Assembly (NCBI GenBank): GCA_019454045.1
Contig: SKCR01015064.1
Span: 24,188 to 88,187, forward strand
Direction: 5' to 3'
Source of the DNA: Zanthoxylum bungeanum
Lineage: Eukaryota > Streptophyta > Magnoliopsida > Sapindales > Rutaceae
DNA length: 64,000 nt
Shown here in pieces: positions 47,079 through 57,936 of this stretch. The number at the start of each line of letters is the position of its first letter. The stretch's first letter is position 1. Position numbers and translations under genes: made by a program. Under the pieces are notes generated by a model. That model searched no databases and was not told where the DNA came from. It worked only from the letters and a program-made list of their open reading frames with translations.

Positions 47079-47627
47079 ATGAAAGAAGCTCTCGCAAGTC
47101 TTCACATGCAATTTCCTTCTCTCCCTCAAAAATCTCTGATGAAAGTTTACAAAGCTCGCTTGGAACGAATGAGATTACTGAAGATCAAAGGTATTCCTAC
47201 TGATATTTGTTGGGTAATTGAAGCACGAGTCCGTCTAGCAGGTGAGTATTCTAAGACTTGTAGTTCTTATTTACATGGTTTTAGAAGAAGCACATATACA
47301 AAGAAACGTAGAGCTAAGAAAATGGGTGTATGTTACAAATGTGCGCGTTGGAATTGCAATACTCGTTGTCGTTCTTTAGGAATGGTGTCTGATAATCGTG
47401 AAGATAAAATTAAATTCATTAGGGATGGCTTGAGTAAGGAGTCTGTAGATGATATATCTTCGACTCTTGAAATGCATCCCAGTGGATATGTTCATATAGC
47501 CATTCATAAATTACACACACAATTCCAAAAAGAAAGACAACAGTTAAGTCTTGAAAATCTGACTCAAAAAGACCATGTTTGCCAATTTATAAGAAAATTG
47601 GATGGGAAGCTTGTTCCTGACGCATAG
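47079..47627 (+). CDS. Cysteine-finger basic protein, 182 aa, possible viral-type nucleic-acid-binding protein
   Basis: Open from the first ATG at 47079; the frame also extends upstream to 47046 without another ATG. Residues 20-60 are helical and basic, with a Cys at 44. Residues 75-82 (KKRRAKKM) form a basic patch directly before a finger CX2CX4CX3C (C85, C88, C93, C97). A conserved-looking HPSGY follows at 133-137, then a charged, helical C-terminus. A basic patch before a small Cys-rich finger and a later HPxG is the layout of the cysteine-rich nucleic-acid-binding proteins of carlaviruses and relatives, some of which suppress RNA silencing. This is resemblance of pattern, not proven homology. 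It sits where Athila elements carry an env-like gene. TTTAGTTTTTGCAG ends 16 bases before the ATG and could serve as a splice acceptor. E4 keeps a trace of its 3' end. Confidence 0.7.
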   Translation: MKEALASLHMQFPSLPQKSLMKVYKARLERMRLLKIKGIPTDICWVIEARVRLAGEYSKTCSSYLHGFRRSTYTKKRRAKKMGVCYKCARWNCNTRCRSLGMVSDNREDKIKFIRDGLSKESVDDISSTLEMHPSGYVHIAIHKLHTQFQKERQQLSLENLTQKDHVCQFIRKLDGKLVPDA

Positions 47628-47863
47628 ATGTCAATCAAGCCGCTACTTTTCTTGTACATATTATATTTATTTGTCTTTTTCTAATAATTGATTTGTTTTG
47701 TTGTTTTCTCTGATAGGATCCAGACCTTTTTGACTATCACGATTATTTTACTATTTTGCTACTAATCGTCATTTGGAAGATACTTGTGCTATTTTTACTC
47801 ACCCTTTTCAGGTACTATAAATTCAACTTATTATTGCACTTTTGAAGACATCCAGAGTAAAAC
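47628..47863 (+). other. E3 leader between finger ORF and LOG
   Basis: Contains two candidate splice acceptors, TTTTCTCTGATAG and CACCCTTTTCAG, the latter about 50 bases upstream of the LOG ATG. The blocks GGATCCAGAC and TTTTCAGGTACTATAAATTCA are conserved in E2n, which suggests that they matter for expression. Confidence 0.5.
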
Positions 47864-48517
47864 ATGGAAGCCACTTTAAGAAGACGAGTTGAAAACATCT
47901 GTGTGTTTTGTGGTAGTAGTGTTGGTACTAAACCACGATACGTAGAAGCAGCACACGAATTGGGTCGAGTCTTAGCTGTAAGAAATATGCACTTAGTATA
48001 TGGCGGAGGCAATCTTGGACTAATGGGGATCGTTTCAAAGGCCGTACAGGAAGGAGGCAGTCATGTTTTGGGAATCATCCCAAAACCCTTGGCAGAAGCA
48101 AATCTTATTGAATCATCAAACAGAGAGGAACTGATCGTGCCAGGTATGTCTGAACGACTAGTGGAAATGATTAACCGTTCTGATGCTTTCATTGCTTTGC
48201 CAGGTGGCTTGGGTACATTGGAGGAAATTTTTATAGTACTATATTGGGCGAACCTGAACATACACCAGAAACCAATTGGGTTGTTTAACGTTGATGGATT
48301 TTATGATTTTCTTTGTGTGTTTCTTGATGATGCCCGGAGAAATGGGTTCGTGTCAAAACCTTTGAAAGAACTACTCTTTAGTGCCAGAACTGCTCCGGAT
48401 CTAATTGACCAACTCTTAGCATATGAACCACTAGTTGACCCTATCATTTCAAAGATAAAATGGTCCGAAGATGATCGTGGTAAGAAGCGTCGAATAAATC
48501 TGGATCTTAACCTTTAA
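47864..48517 (+). CDS. LOG-like: LOG-family cytokinin riboside 5'-monophosphate phosphoribohydrolase, intact, inside a retrotransposon
   Basis: Complete 217-residue ORF from ATG to TAA, the usual size of plant LOG enzymes, which convert cytokinin nucleotides to active free bases in one step. Rossmann-like N-terminus ICVFCGSS (12-19) and [10 protein letters not shown] (46-55); Arg98 and Glu101 in SERLVEM; nucleotide-binding signature PGGLGTLEE at 113-121 with Glu at 120-121. By family knowledge these are the residues needed for phosphoribohydrolase activity. The C-terminus is unusual: a basic GKKRR (206-210) and then LDLNL (213-217), which has the form of an EAR repression motif. There are no introns. 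It lies in the element's sense, 236 bp after the finger ORF. A close host homologue as the source is likely; which one cannot be told here. Confidence 0.93.
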   Translation: MEATLRRRVENICVFCGSSVGTKPRYVEAAHELGRVLAVRNMHLVYGGGNLGLMGIVSKAVQEGGSHVLGIIPKPLAEANLIESSNREELIVPGMSERLVEMINRSDAFIALPGGLGTLEEIFIVLYWANLNIHQKPIGLFNVDGFYDFLCVFLDDARRNGFVSKPLKELLFSARTAPDLIDQLLAYEPLVDPIISKIKWSEDDRGKKRRINLDLNL

Positions 48518-49451
48518 TTTTCTTGTAGTAATTCAGCCAACCAGGTACCATCTTCTAAACTCTTCTTCTACTGTTTAAGACATTGGGGACAATGTCTCAT
48601 TTAGGTTTGGGGGTGAGGAATAGTTAATAGTATCTTGTTTTTATTGTTTTTTATTTTTAGTCCAAAATATTTCGAAAAATACAAAAAAAAATTAAAAAAA
48701 ATAAAATAAATTTCAAAAACAAAGGCATATTTAAAGCTAGGTGATGGTTTGGTGTCTTCCTTCACTCACTACCTCTCTATAAGGAAAAGCTGTGAAGGCA
48801 CCTAGATAATCATTCACCAGTAGCTTGTTGTGATAGACTAGTTTGGAGGACTCGTTGTTTATTCCTGTCACCAAGCGATAAGAGCCTAAGAGGCTTGGGT
48901 ACTTAAGTGAAGCCTCGCTCCCCCCTCCCTCTGGGGAATCTACAACAGGAATTCCATTCGACAGTTAGTCACACAACCATGACCAGTAGAAGTTATTTCT
49001 TTATGTTTATGGTTTTTATGTTGACTAAAAAGGTGAAATTGGTAAGAGATAGTTGTGTAAGGAATTCTCACTCCTGATACGTATTTCAAACCCATTTTTT
49101 CGAAACAATTTATTTTTTTTTAATTCCTTTTGAATTATTTAATTTGTAAATTCTCCATAAAACTGACTAAAATAGATCTTCATATGCTCAGTTGGCAGGT
49201 ATTATCAATATACATAGTAACATACCGACATGAGATAAAATTGAAAAGATTGTAATATTCAGTACTACAGTTTAATTGGAGAAGCGTCTCAAAAAGTGAT
49301 GGAATAAAAAAAAATTACATCTGAGATCCGAGTTATTAAGTCTGTAAGGGTGTTTTAACACCTAGTGCTCTAAAACCAATTGGTTTGGGAGTCATTGGCC
49401 CAAAGCTCGCTACATGGATCAAAAATGATGAATATATATATATATAATAAT

Positions 49452-49484
<33 letters not shown>

Positions 49485-50112
49485 CTGAAGTCTGAGTAAT
49501 TAAGTCCGTAGGGGTGTCTTAACACCTGTGTCCTAAAGCCATCTAGTTCGGAGCTACCGACCCAAAGCTCGCTACATAGATGGAAGGTATTGTATATAAA
49601 TAAAAAAAAATCAAAGAGAAAAATCAGAAAATTTATTCCATTACTACAAAAGATGTGAACTTTGATAAAACTTTAGGACAAAAATATTACTCTCTTATCA
49701 ACTGCACTTATGACTGTTGTGGGCAAAAAATGAGTTGAATAAAACTTTGTTAGTTGTGTATATGAAGAATGATAAAAATAATCGGAGAATTTACTTATTC
49801 AGTAATTTAGAATGAAACAAAACAACTAGTAAACTTGGAGTAGAAGTTTCACCTAATTAGTCACAACTTCTTTATTCTCTTTTCTCTTATCTTTTTGCTT
49901 TTGTGTGCATTAGTTTCACTACCTTTTTACTTTTATAAAAGGTTTATGGGTATCATTGCTATAAACCCTCAGGAGACTACAACTCGTCCACTAGGGACAC
50001 CTAGGGGTTTAAAGGCTTGTTGCATATGCTAAATGCAATCCTGATCCCTACGAAAGTGGCTTAGTTAAATTTTATTATGTTATTTTATTTTGCTCGAGGA
50101 CTAGCAAAATGT
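48518..50112 (+). other. E3 non-coding region between LOG and 3' LTR
   Basis: No gene. It begins with TTTAATTTTCTTGTAG...GACATTGGGGACAATG, conserved in E2n and E4, and includes TTTAGGTTTGGGGGTG as a duplicate of the later polypurine tract near 48601. Two stem-loop blocks lie at 49321-49420 and 49483-49582 around an (AT)n stretch (about 49434-49482). Confidence 0.7.
49321..49582 (+). repeat. Duplicated stem-loop block in E3
   Basis: Two copies of AAGTCYGTAAGGGTGT-YTTA-ACACCT followed by CTAAARCCA...GGCCCAAAGCTCGCTACAT. GGTGT and ACACC can pair around a four-base loop. Equivalents are at 16768-16991 (E2n, minus) and 54797-55043 (E4). Confidence 0.75.
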
Positions 50113-50113
50113 T

Positions 50114-50126
50114 AGGTTTGGGGGTG
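50114..50126 (+). other. E3 polypurine tract
   Basis: AGGTTTGGGGGTG abuts TGATGAGTGG of the 3' LTR. Confidence 0.85.
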
Positions 50127-51853
50127 TGATGAGTGGTAAAACTATCACTATTTCCCACTCATTTAACTTAATATTTTGTATAGTTTCTTGAGTTTTGTGA
50201 ATATTTTGATGTGTTTTGTGTTATTTTGTAGATAAATAAATTTTCAGGACATTCTGGAGGTGATTTGGAGCACAAAATTGTGAAATTTGGTGAAATTTGG
50301 CAAAAAGGGTATTTTGGTAATTTTGGGGATCTCGACACCAAAACCCTTGGCATCCCGACCTCTAACGTGCATCGGAGACTGGTAATATGCACCAGGTCAA
50401 CAAGTCAAAGTTTCCAAGTTTGACTTTGCTAACGTGCACCATGCCACGTGTCATCATCACAAGCAATCTGCTAACGTGCACCGCATGCCACGTGTCAAAA
50501 ATTCAACGAGCCGTTTTTTTTAGCCACCATGCCACGTGTCAAAAATTCAGCGATTCAAAAAAATAAAAAAATAATCATAAAAATAATAATAAAGAATTGA
50601 TTTTTTTTGATATAAATGAGTTTGATCTTTTAAGTTTCAAATGTACCTCATCCTCTGAAATCCTTATAAATAAATTGAGAGTTCTCTTCTTTAGTTTCTT
50701 TTATTCAGTTTTATTTACGTTTGTAGTAGTAATTCTCTTCTATAAATAGTAGTTTTCATTCATCCATGAGGAGTTAACTTCTCCATGCTGAGGTAAAAAA
50801 GTAATTCTTTTACTTTTGCTATTTAATTAATCTCCCTTAAAATATAAAATAATTAAAACCTGAATTAATAAAGGATACCGCCATTCCGGACGGTTGGTTA
50901 TTCAATTTAAATTGGTTAAACCTAACTTAATGAGGATACCGCCATACTGGACGGTTGGTTTAAGTTTATATTTCTGTTCCGCCTTATGGCTGGTATATTT
51001 GAATTTGACTTAATCAGGATACCGCCATTCCGGACGGTTGATTTAAAATATCACAAGATTATATATATTATTTTATGGGAGATATCTAAATAGTGAATAG
51101 TAGAAGTTAATTCCTTTTACCTTAGCATTTCTTTTTATTACTTTTCAGTAATTTCATTTTATGTCTTTTAAGTTTATATCAGCTTTAGCTATGTGTTGTA
51201 ACTAAATAAATATCTAGGGTTGTGATAAAATCTAATATCACCGGTTTTAAAAAGGATTAGATTATAGTTTGGGTAATTAAAGAGTTATTTGTTGAGTTAT
51301 AATCTTAATGCCTTTCTATTAACTGATCACTAATAAAATTGAATAGATAAACCTAAAATGAACTAGACATAGGGACTTTAAGTTTAAAGACCTTATACTC
51401 AACAACCCACGATCTTCTTTAAGGATAGATAAACCTTTAATAGATTTCCTTACATGATAGGAATATACCTGTTGGGCGGGGGTAATCATAATTGGAATTC
51501 AAACTTAATGAATCTAGGTAATTTGGTTGACATAGACATATGATTCCATTGAATTAAACTAGGTATTTGTAAATGACCATCGGAAGAGGCTTTTACATAA
51601 TTTAGTATTCCAGATTAATAAATCAATATTTACCCAACTATGATTTAACTACTTCATCTTTTAATTAATATTGGAAGAATTCACAACCATAGATAGTTTT
51701 AATTCTCATTAATCTACTCTCAAAAAATTATTAGTAATCACTTGACCTCATAAAATTAATAGAATAGATATTAAGTCCTCATGGGATCGATACTTTTTAT
51801 ACTACTTGAACGATACATGCGCTTGCGTTATACGTGTGTGATTACGCCGGTCA
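50127..51853 (+). repeat. E3 3' LTR
   Basis: 1727 bp, ends CCGGTCA, paired with 42385-44180. It contains the G-box array at 50365-50545, TATA at 50611-50618 and hairpin units at about 50875-51045. It is shorter than the 5' LTR by a loss of about 50 bp near 51722. Confidence 0.95.
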
Positions 51854-52393
51854 TCGACCCGGCTTCGGAGAAGCCTAACCGGATATTCCTTATGTGATAC
51901 ATGTTTTTCTAGACTTAATTCAAGTGTGGCCGAATATTATTCATGAAAGATAGGTGTAAATAGTTCAGGAACCTGCATAGATACCAAACTATAGAAGTAA
52001 CACTAGCATAACAGTGATAAAATAACTATGGGACATAGATAAAAATAGTAAAATAACAATTACACTAGAATATGGTGCATGTCTCATAGGCTTAACTTCG
52101 GATAAGCTGAGTCGGTTATGTTTCACACTAAGGATGTTCGGCCGGAAATACCATGTGTTTGGCTAGACATTCCATGTGAACAAGACAAAGACATGTATTA
52201 CGACGGTAAATGGAAGAAATAATAAAATAATAATAAAAGAGGGATTTATAAAACCAGTATTTCGTATAATTATTTCCCAGTGGTATGTGGAGTTGTATCC
52301 CGAGAACAAACCACATTACCGTCTATTCGGAATCGGTTATGTAATTTATGTACGGGTTTCCATCATATACACCAAAGGGAAACAATAATAACT
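51854..52393. other. Spacer between E3 and E4 with repeat B copy 2
   Basis: No gene. Continuous with 42096-42384 before E3 inserted. Repeat B copy 2 is at 52277-52382. GTTCGGCCGGAA near 52136 is a relative of the palindromes found right of E4. It ends with the TAACT target copy. Confidence 0.5.
52277..52382. repeat. Dispersed repeat B, copy 2
   Basis: Similar to 35536-35640 over about 105 bp. Many of the differences between copies fall in third positions of the plus-strand frame reading WYVELYPE. Confidence 0.6.
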
Positions 52394-52815
52394 CGGTGGA
52401 CACTGAAAAGTGCACATTTATTAAAAGAAAAATTAATCATTTTACACTTGTAGTTTCATTAATCCTCTTAATTTAGCACATTTGTGAAATAACAATTAAA
52501 TTTAAGTTTTGTAAATTTTTATTGTGTATTTTTATTTATTGTGTAGGTTAAATACTACTTCAGAAGCTCAACAGGGAAAATGAATATAAGATCTGAATTT
52601 CAGGACCCAGAAAACTCAAAAAGAGCGTGACAGCTAGATTCAAATCGGATTTGGAAAACATTCACTGTGTTTAGATTAACGACAAAATGAGCTTATGATG
52701 TATTTAGTTACACATGTATTGTATTATTATAATAATAATATATATAATATATATAAAATATATTTAGGAGATCCCACCGAGATTTTATATATATAATATT
52801 TTGGAAGTCCCACTG

Positions 52816-52819
<4 letters not shown>

Positions 52820-52875
<56 letters not shown>
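52820..52875. repeat. (AT)n microsatellite
   Basis: About 56 bp of perfect AT dinucleotides inside the E4 5' LTR. Confidence 0.95.
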
Positions 52876-52878
<3 letters not shown>

Positions 52879-52982
52879 CAATGCATTATTGCATTGCTGG
52901 ACAACAATGCAATAATTCATTGATGGATTGCAAATGCAATTGCTTTATGCAATTGCATTTGAAATTTGGTGCCGAGGCCTCC

Positions 52983-52990
52983 TATAAAAA
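52983..52990 (+). promoter_or_regulatory. TATA box of E4 LTR
   Basis: CCTATAAAAAGAGG; the 3' LTR has TATAAAAG at 55987-55994. No G-box array is seen upstream, unlike E3 and E2n. Confidence 0.65.
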
Positions 52991-53855
52991 GAGGTGCTCA
53001 ACACTTCAGTGAGGGGGGAGAAAATGGAGAGCTCCCCTCCAGTCAAGATGCGTTATTTCATTTTCTCATTTCGAGAGATTTGGGGTAAATGCCCTATGTG
53101 TTTTATTTTATTTTATTTTATTTCTATTGTAATTTCTTTTTCTTTTATTAATAAAATTATGAGCGTTTTTATTTATATATTGTTCTGTAAATTTGTATCC
53201 TGTTAGGGTAAATGGTGAAGCTTTTGTTATGAAAATATATGTGATTTTTATTTATATTATATTTTATAAATTTTGATAATTTTACAAATAAAATTCATAC
53301 TTTTTGTAGTTTATTGAGGACTCTTGACTAGCTATACATAGTCCCCGATTGGCATAAATAATACTGGAACCCCATAAATGAGAGAGTATGGACTATCAAA
53401 GATATGGATTAATTATTGACAAACTTTATTACCGCCTATATGACTGGTTTTATATATTTGACATAATTGAGTACCTAACTGGATTTGTTATAGATAAATG
53501 ACATCACCGTCTTTATGGCTGATTTTATATGTTTTGGCATATTTAGTACCTTGTCATAACTAATTATCGACATGACAGATCACATGTGTTGGTATAATTA
53601 ATACATGATAATTATGAAATAAATTGATTGGGAAATAATTATAATTTATATTTTATAAAAAGTAAAAATTATTTTATATTTGAAATATCAAGAGTGGATC
53701 CCTTGACCATATTATTTTATTTTAATAGTTGAATTATTATTTTATCTTATTAAATTTATTCCATGTGGATCGAATCCGAACTTAACGGGTTATTTTATTA
53801 CTTTGACACTCTTGTACTTGGAAGTAAAGAACCACTTTGTGAGTGTGTCAATTTT

Positions 53856-53873
53856 TTGGCACCGTTATCGGGG
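53856..53873 (+). other. E4 primer binding site, tRNA-Asp, mutated
   Basis: TGGCACCGTTATCGGGGA differs at three positions from the tRNA-Asp complement in E3 (G to A at one, GC to AT at the others), a sign of age. It starts about six bases after the 5' LTR. Confidence 0.75.
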
Positions 53874-54037
53874 AATAAAATTTAATAGATAGAGTAATAA
53901 TTTAAAATTATTGTATTTTTTTCACTTTTGTGTTGCTTTGTGTGTATTAAAAAAAAATTTAATTTTTTTTATTATTTTGTGTATTTTGTAAAAAAAAAAA
54001 AAAAAACAACAACAACAACACTTTGCAGAACTATAGT

Positions 54038-54110
54038 CTCGAGAATCTGACTTTAAAAATTGTCGATTTATAAGAAAATTGGATGAGAAGCATATCCTCG
54101 AACCATAAAA
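54038..54110 (+). pseudogene. Vestige of the finger-protein ORF 3' end in E4
   Basis: AGTCTCGAGAATCTGACT and ATTTATAAGAAAATTGGATG match the last codons of the E3 finger ORF (from about 47553 to 47615) with a small deletion between them. Everything upstream of this in the ORF is missing. Confidence 0.75.
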
Positions 54111-54214
54111 GATGTTCAAGCTGTTAATGGACGTAAAACCAGAGGAAGATGTGAGCCACAATTACAACTACATTTCAATTTACTATTTTGATTTTTTTTT
54201 TAAACTATAACCTT

Positions 54215-54275
54215 TCTTTTTGGTAGCAATGTTGTAGATTCAATTGACAATATTACACGAATTAGGTGATGTCTT
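54215..54275 (+). pseudogene. Probable vestige of LOG N-terminus in E4
   Basis: TTTTTGGTAGCAATGTTG then ACACGAATTAGGTGATGTCTT resembles E3 LOG codons around TTTTGTGGTAGTAGTGTTG and ACACGAATTGGGTCGAGTCTT in the same order. The rest of LOG is deleted up to the shared GACATTGGGG tail. The match is short, so this is tentative. Confidence 0.5.
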
Positions 54276-54296
54276 TTAAACTTTAATTCTTCTTAT

Positions 54297-55350
54297 TCAG
54301 ACATTGGGGAACATGACTCAATTTGGTTGGGGGGGGGGGGGGAAGATAGTTGACTAGAATGCTTTTTTTTTTTTTTTTAAGAAAAAAATTATTAATTCGT
54401 GTGTAAAAAAATAAAAATAAAAAATTATTTTTGTTTTTATGTTATTTCTTAAGAAATTATTTTTGTCCATTTCCTTTTAAATTATTTAAATTTGTGAATT
54501 CTGTATAAAATTATTTAAATTTGATTTTTATATACTCATTTGACAAGTATTATCAACGTACATGGTAACACATGATCATGGGTTGTAAGTGAAAATTTTG
54601 TAATATTCAGTTCTCTAGTTTGTTAGAGGCAGCACCTAAAAGCAATGGAGTTTGTGTTTTTATTTCAAAAAAACTAACCAAGTTTGTACTTAGTAAACGA
54701 ACATCTTGCCTCAGCAAGCAGTGATTATTCGCATAAAACGGTAGAGCTTGAGTTTATAAAAAAGAAAAAAAAGTGTGAATAAGTTTGATTTCGTAACCAC
54801 TCTAACTCGAACAATTAAGTCCGTAAGAGTGTATTAACACTTAATGCCCTAAGGCTAACTGGTCTGAGGGTTACTGGCCCAAAGCTCCTTAAATGGGTTA
54901 AAGAGAAAGCTTAAGAAAATCATACGTTTTTCTTTTTATCATATGAGATCTGAGAAATTAGGTCCGTAAGGGTGTCTTAACACATAGTGCTCTAAAGCCA
55001 ACTGGTTTGGGAGTCACTAGCCCAAAGCTTGTTACAAGGGTTAAGATGTATTATTATTAAAAAAAATTATTTTTGTATATAAATAATATGTCATTGCCAA
55101 AAGGTGTAAATACTGATAGAATTTTAGGACAAAAATATTATTTTCTTTTCAATAAGACCTGTAAATATTATAGGTACAATGAATTGATTTATAATTTTGT
55201 CTTATGTGTGTATGGAAGAATGGTAAAAAGTGCATGAGAATTTGCTTATTTGATAATTTAGAAAGAAATAAAACAATTACTAACTTGGATAAAAAAAAAA
55301 TTTCTTTTTAGTTTTCGCTTAAATTACTAGGGGACTAGTAATAAGCTAGT
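54297..55350 (+). other. E4 non-coding region with stem-loop blocks
   Basis: No gene. It starts with the shared GACATTGGGG tail, then a run of 14 G (54329-54342) and poly-T. Stem-loop blocks are at 54797-54900 and 54950-55043; in the first the stem is AGTGT/ACACT instead of GGTGT/ACACC. Confidence 0.65.
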
Positions 55351-55359
55351 TGAGGGGTG
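55351..55359 (+). other. E4 polypurine tract
   Basis: TGAGGGGTG abuts TGATGAAC of the 3' LTR. Confidence 0.7.
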
Positions 55360-56862
<1,503 letters not shown>

Positions 56863-56867
56863 TAACT

Positions 56868-57936
56868 GATCTGGCCGGATAAGTATTTCACATTAGGAAT
56901 GTCCGGCCAGACATATCATAGGTCTTGTCAGACATCATTCGTGGATCAGAAAGAGTTATAGGCGAAAACATAAACATGCATACTAATAATCACACTGAAT
57001 ATAACAAGATAATAATAAAAGGGAATTATAAGAACTATGAGAATAACAATAAAGCAATGATATGATGCTAACTAATAAAATGGCCGGACATTTATATGGT
57101 AATTGTATGTCCGGCCGGACATATATCAAGTCTAGCCGGAGATACTGTGCCAAGACAAGAATTATGAAGAATACAAGATTAGAAATTAATGTGCTCTCAG
57201 GCCGTACCTTTGAAGTGTATTTTGACTCAGAAAATACCTCTGAGAGTTGAATTGCTGTTAGGTTGTTTGCTGGACAGGGTGAACTCCAAAGACTTCGTGG
57301 GATCGCAGGATAGAGTTTCAGATTAGAATTCTAGTTTAGAGTTCTAAATTTCAGCAGTTCTCTCAGTGTAAATGTTCCAAATTCAAAATTATTCCAGACT
57401 ATTTGTGAAGGATTGGACCCCTTTTTATAGTGCTTAGGCTGAATCGAAAAAGGGAAGGGGAAATCAAATCCCCTTTCTGTCTCCAGTTATTGCCAATTTC
57501 CATCATCACTACAACTTGATCTATGTTCGACCAAATATTTATCTTGAGACACACCTCCGGTCTAACATCAATCAAGCCTGTAATTCAAGTAATTGAAAAT
57601 CTGCACATTGGTTGACAGCTCGATACATGTCCGACCAGACATGTATTTCAAATATATATTTGGCCAGACATTAATCAGATCCCATGATTTCATTGATTGA
57701 AAATCTGCACTTACTGACAGTAGTCATATGTCCAACCGAATATAGGACTTCAAATGTATATCCGGCCGGACTTTAAGGACTTGGCCGGACATAGGTGATG
57801 TCCGGCTGGGACTTGGCAGTTTTTTTGAATTCTCTGGAGTTCCCTTCATTTTTTGTGTTCAATTTTACAAATTTCCAAACTTCCAAGTGGTGCCCCTATA
57901 AGAGACTCATCATCGAGCTATGTGTAAAAAATACAA
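56868..57936. repeat. Old LTR-like region with TGTCCGGCCGGACA palindromes
   Basis: No gene. At least eight words related to ATGTCCGGCCGGACAT occur; a perfect 16-bp palindrome is at 57107-57122. A minus-strand TATAAAAA (57422-57429) suggests this is the U3/R part of an old minus-oriented LTR. Short open frames, such as 57062-57250, only span the repeated motif. Confidence 0.5.
57422..57429 (-). promoter_or_regulatory. Possible TATA box, minus strand
   Basis: ACTATAAAAAGGGG on the minus strand. It fits an LTR promoter pointing left, but no paired LTR was found. Confidence 0.35.

Larger units (their letters stand above)
42385..51853 (+). mobile_element. E3: Athila-type Ty3/gypsy element carrying a finger-protein ORF and a LOG ORF
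   Basis: LTRs at 42385-44180 and 50127-51853 run from TGATGAGTGG to CCGGTCA. The flanking pentamers TCGGC (42380-42384) and TCGAC (51854-51858) match at four of five bases, so the target duplication is probably mutated. The interior holds a tRNA-Asp primer site, gag (with frameshifts), protease, then the C-terminal tail of integrase with RT, RNase H and integrase core deleted. The GGGAGGCAACCCA motif, a cysteine-finger ORF, an intact LOG ORF, a 1.6 kb non-coding region with duplicated stem-loops and a polypurine tract follow. The decayed gag and pol make it non-autonomous, yet both extra ORFs are open. Confidence 0.93.
52394..53850 (+). repeat. E4 5' LTR
   Basis: 1457 bp, begins CGGTGGACACTG (3' copy TGATGAACAATA) and ends GTGTGTCA. 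An (AT)n microsatellite lies at 52820-52875, TATAAAAA at 52983-52990, and hairpin units ACCGCCTATATGACTGGT near 53431. Confidence 0.88.

Noticed and set aside
53922..54161. Minus-strand ORF with a Phe/Cys-rich start in E4
   Set aside because: It arises from poly-A and (CAA)n runs read in reverse; it lies antisense to the finger-ORF trace.
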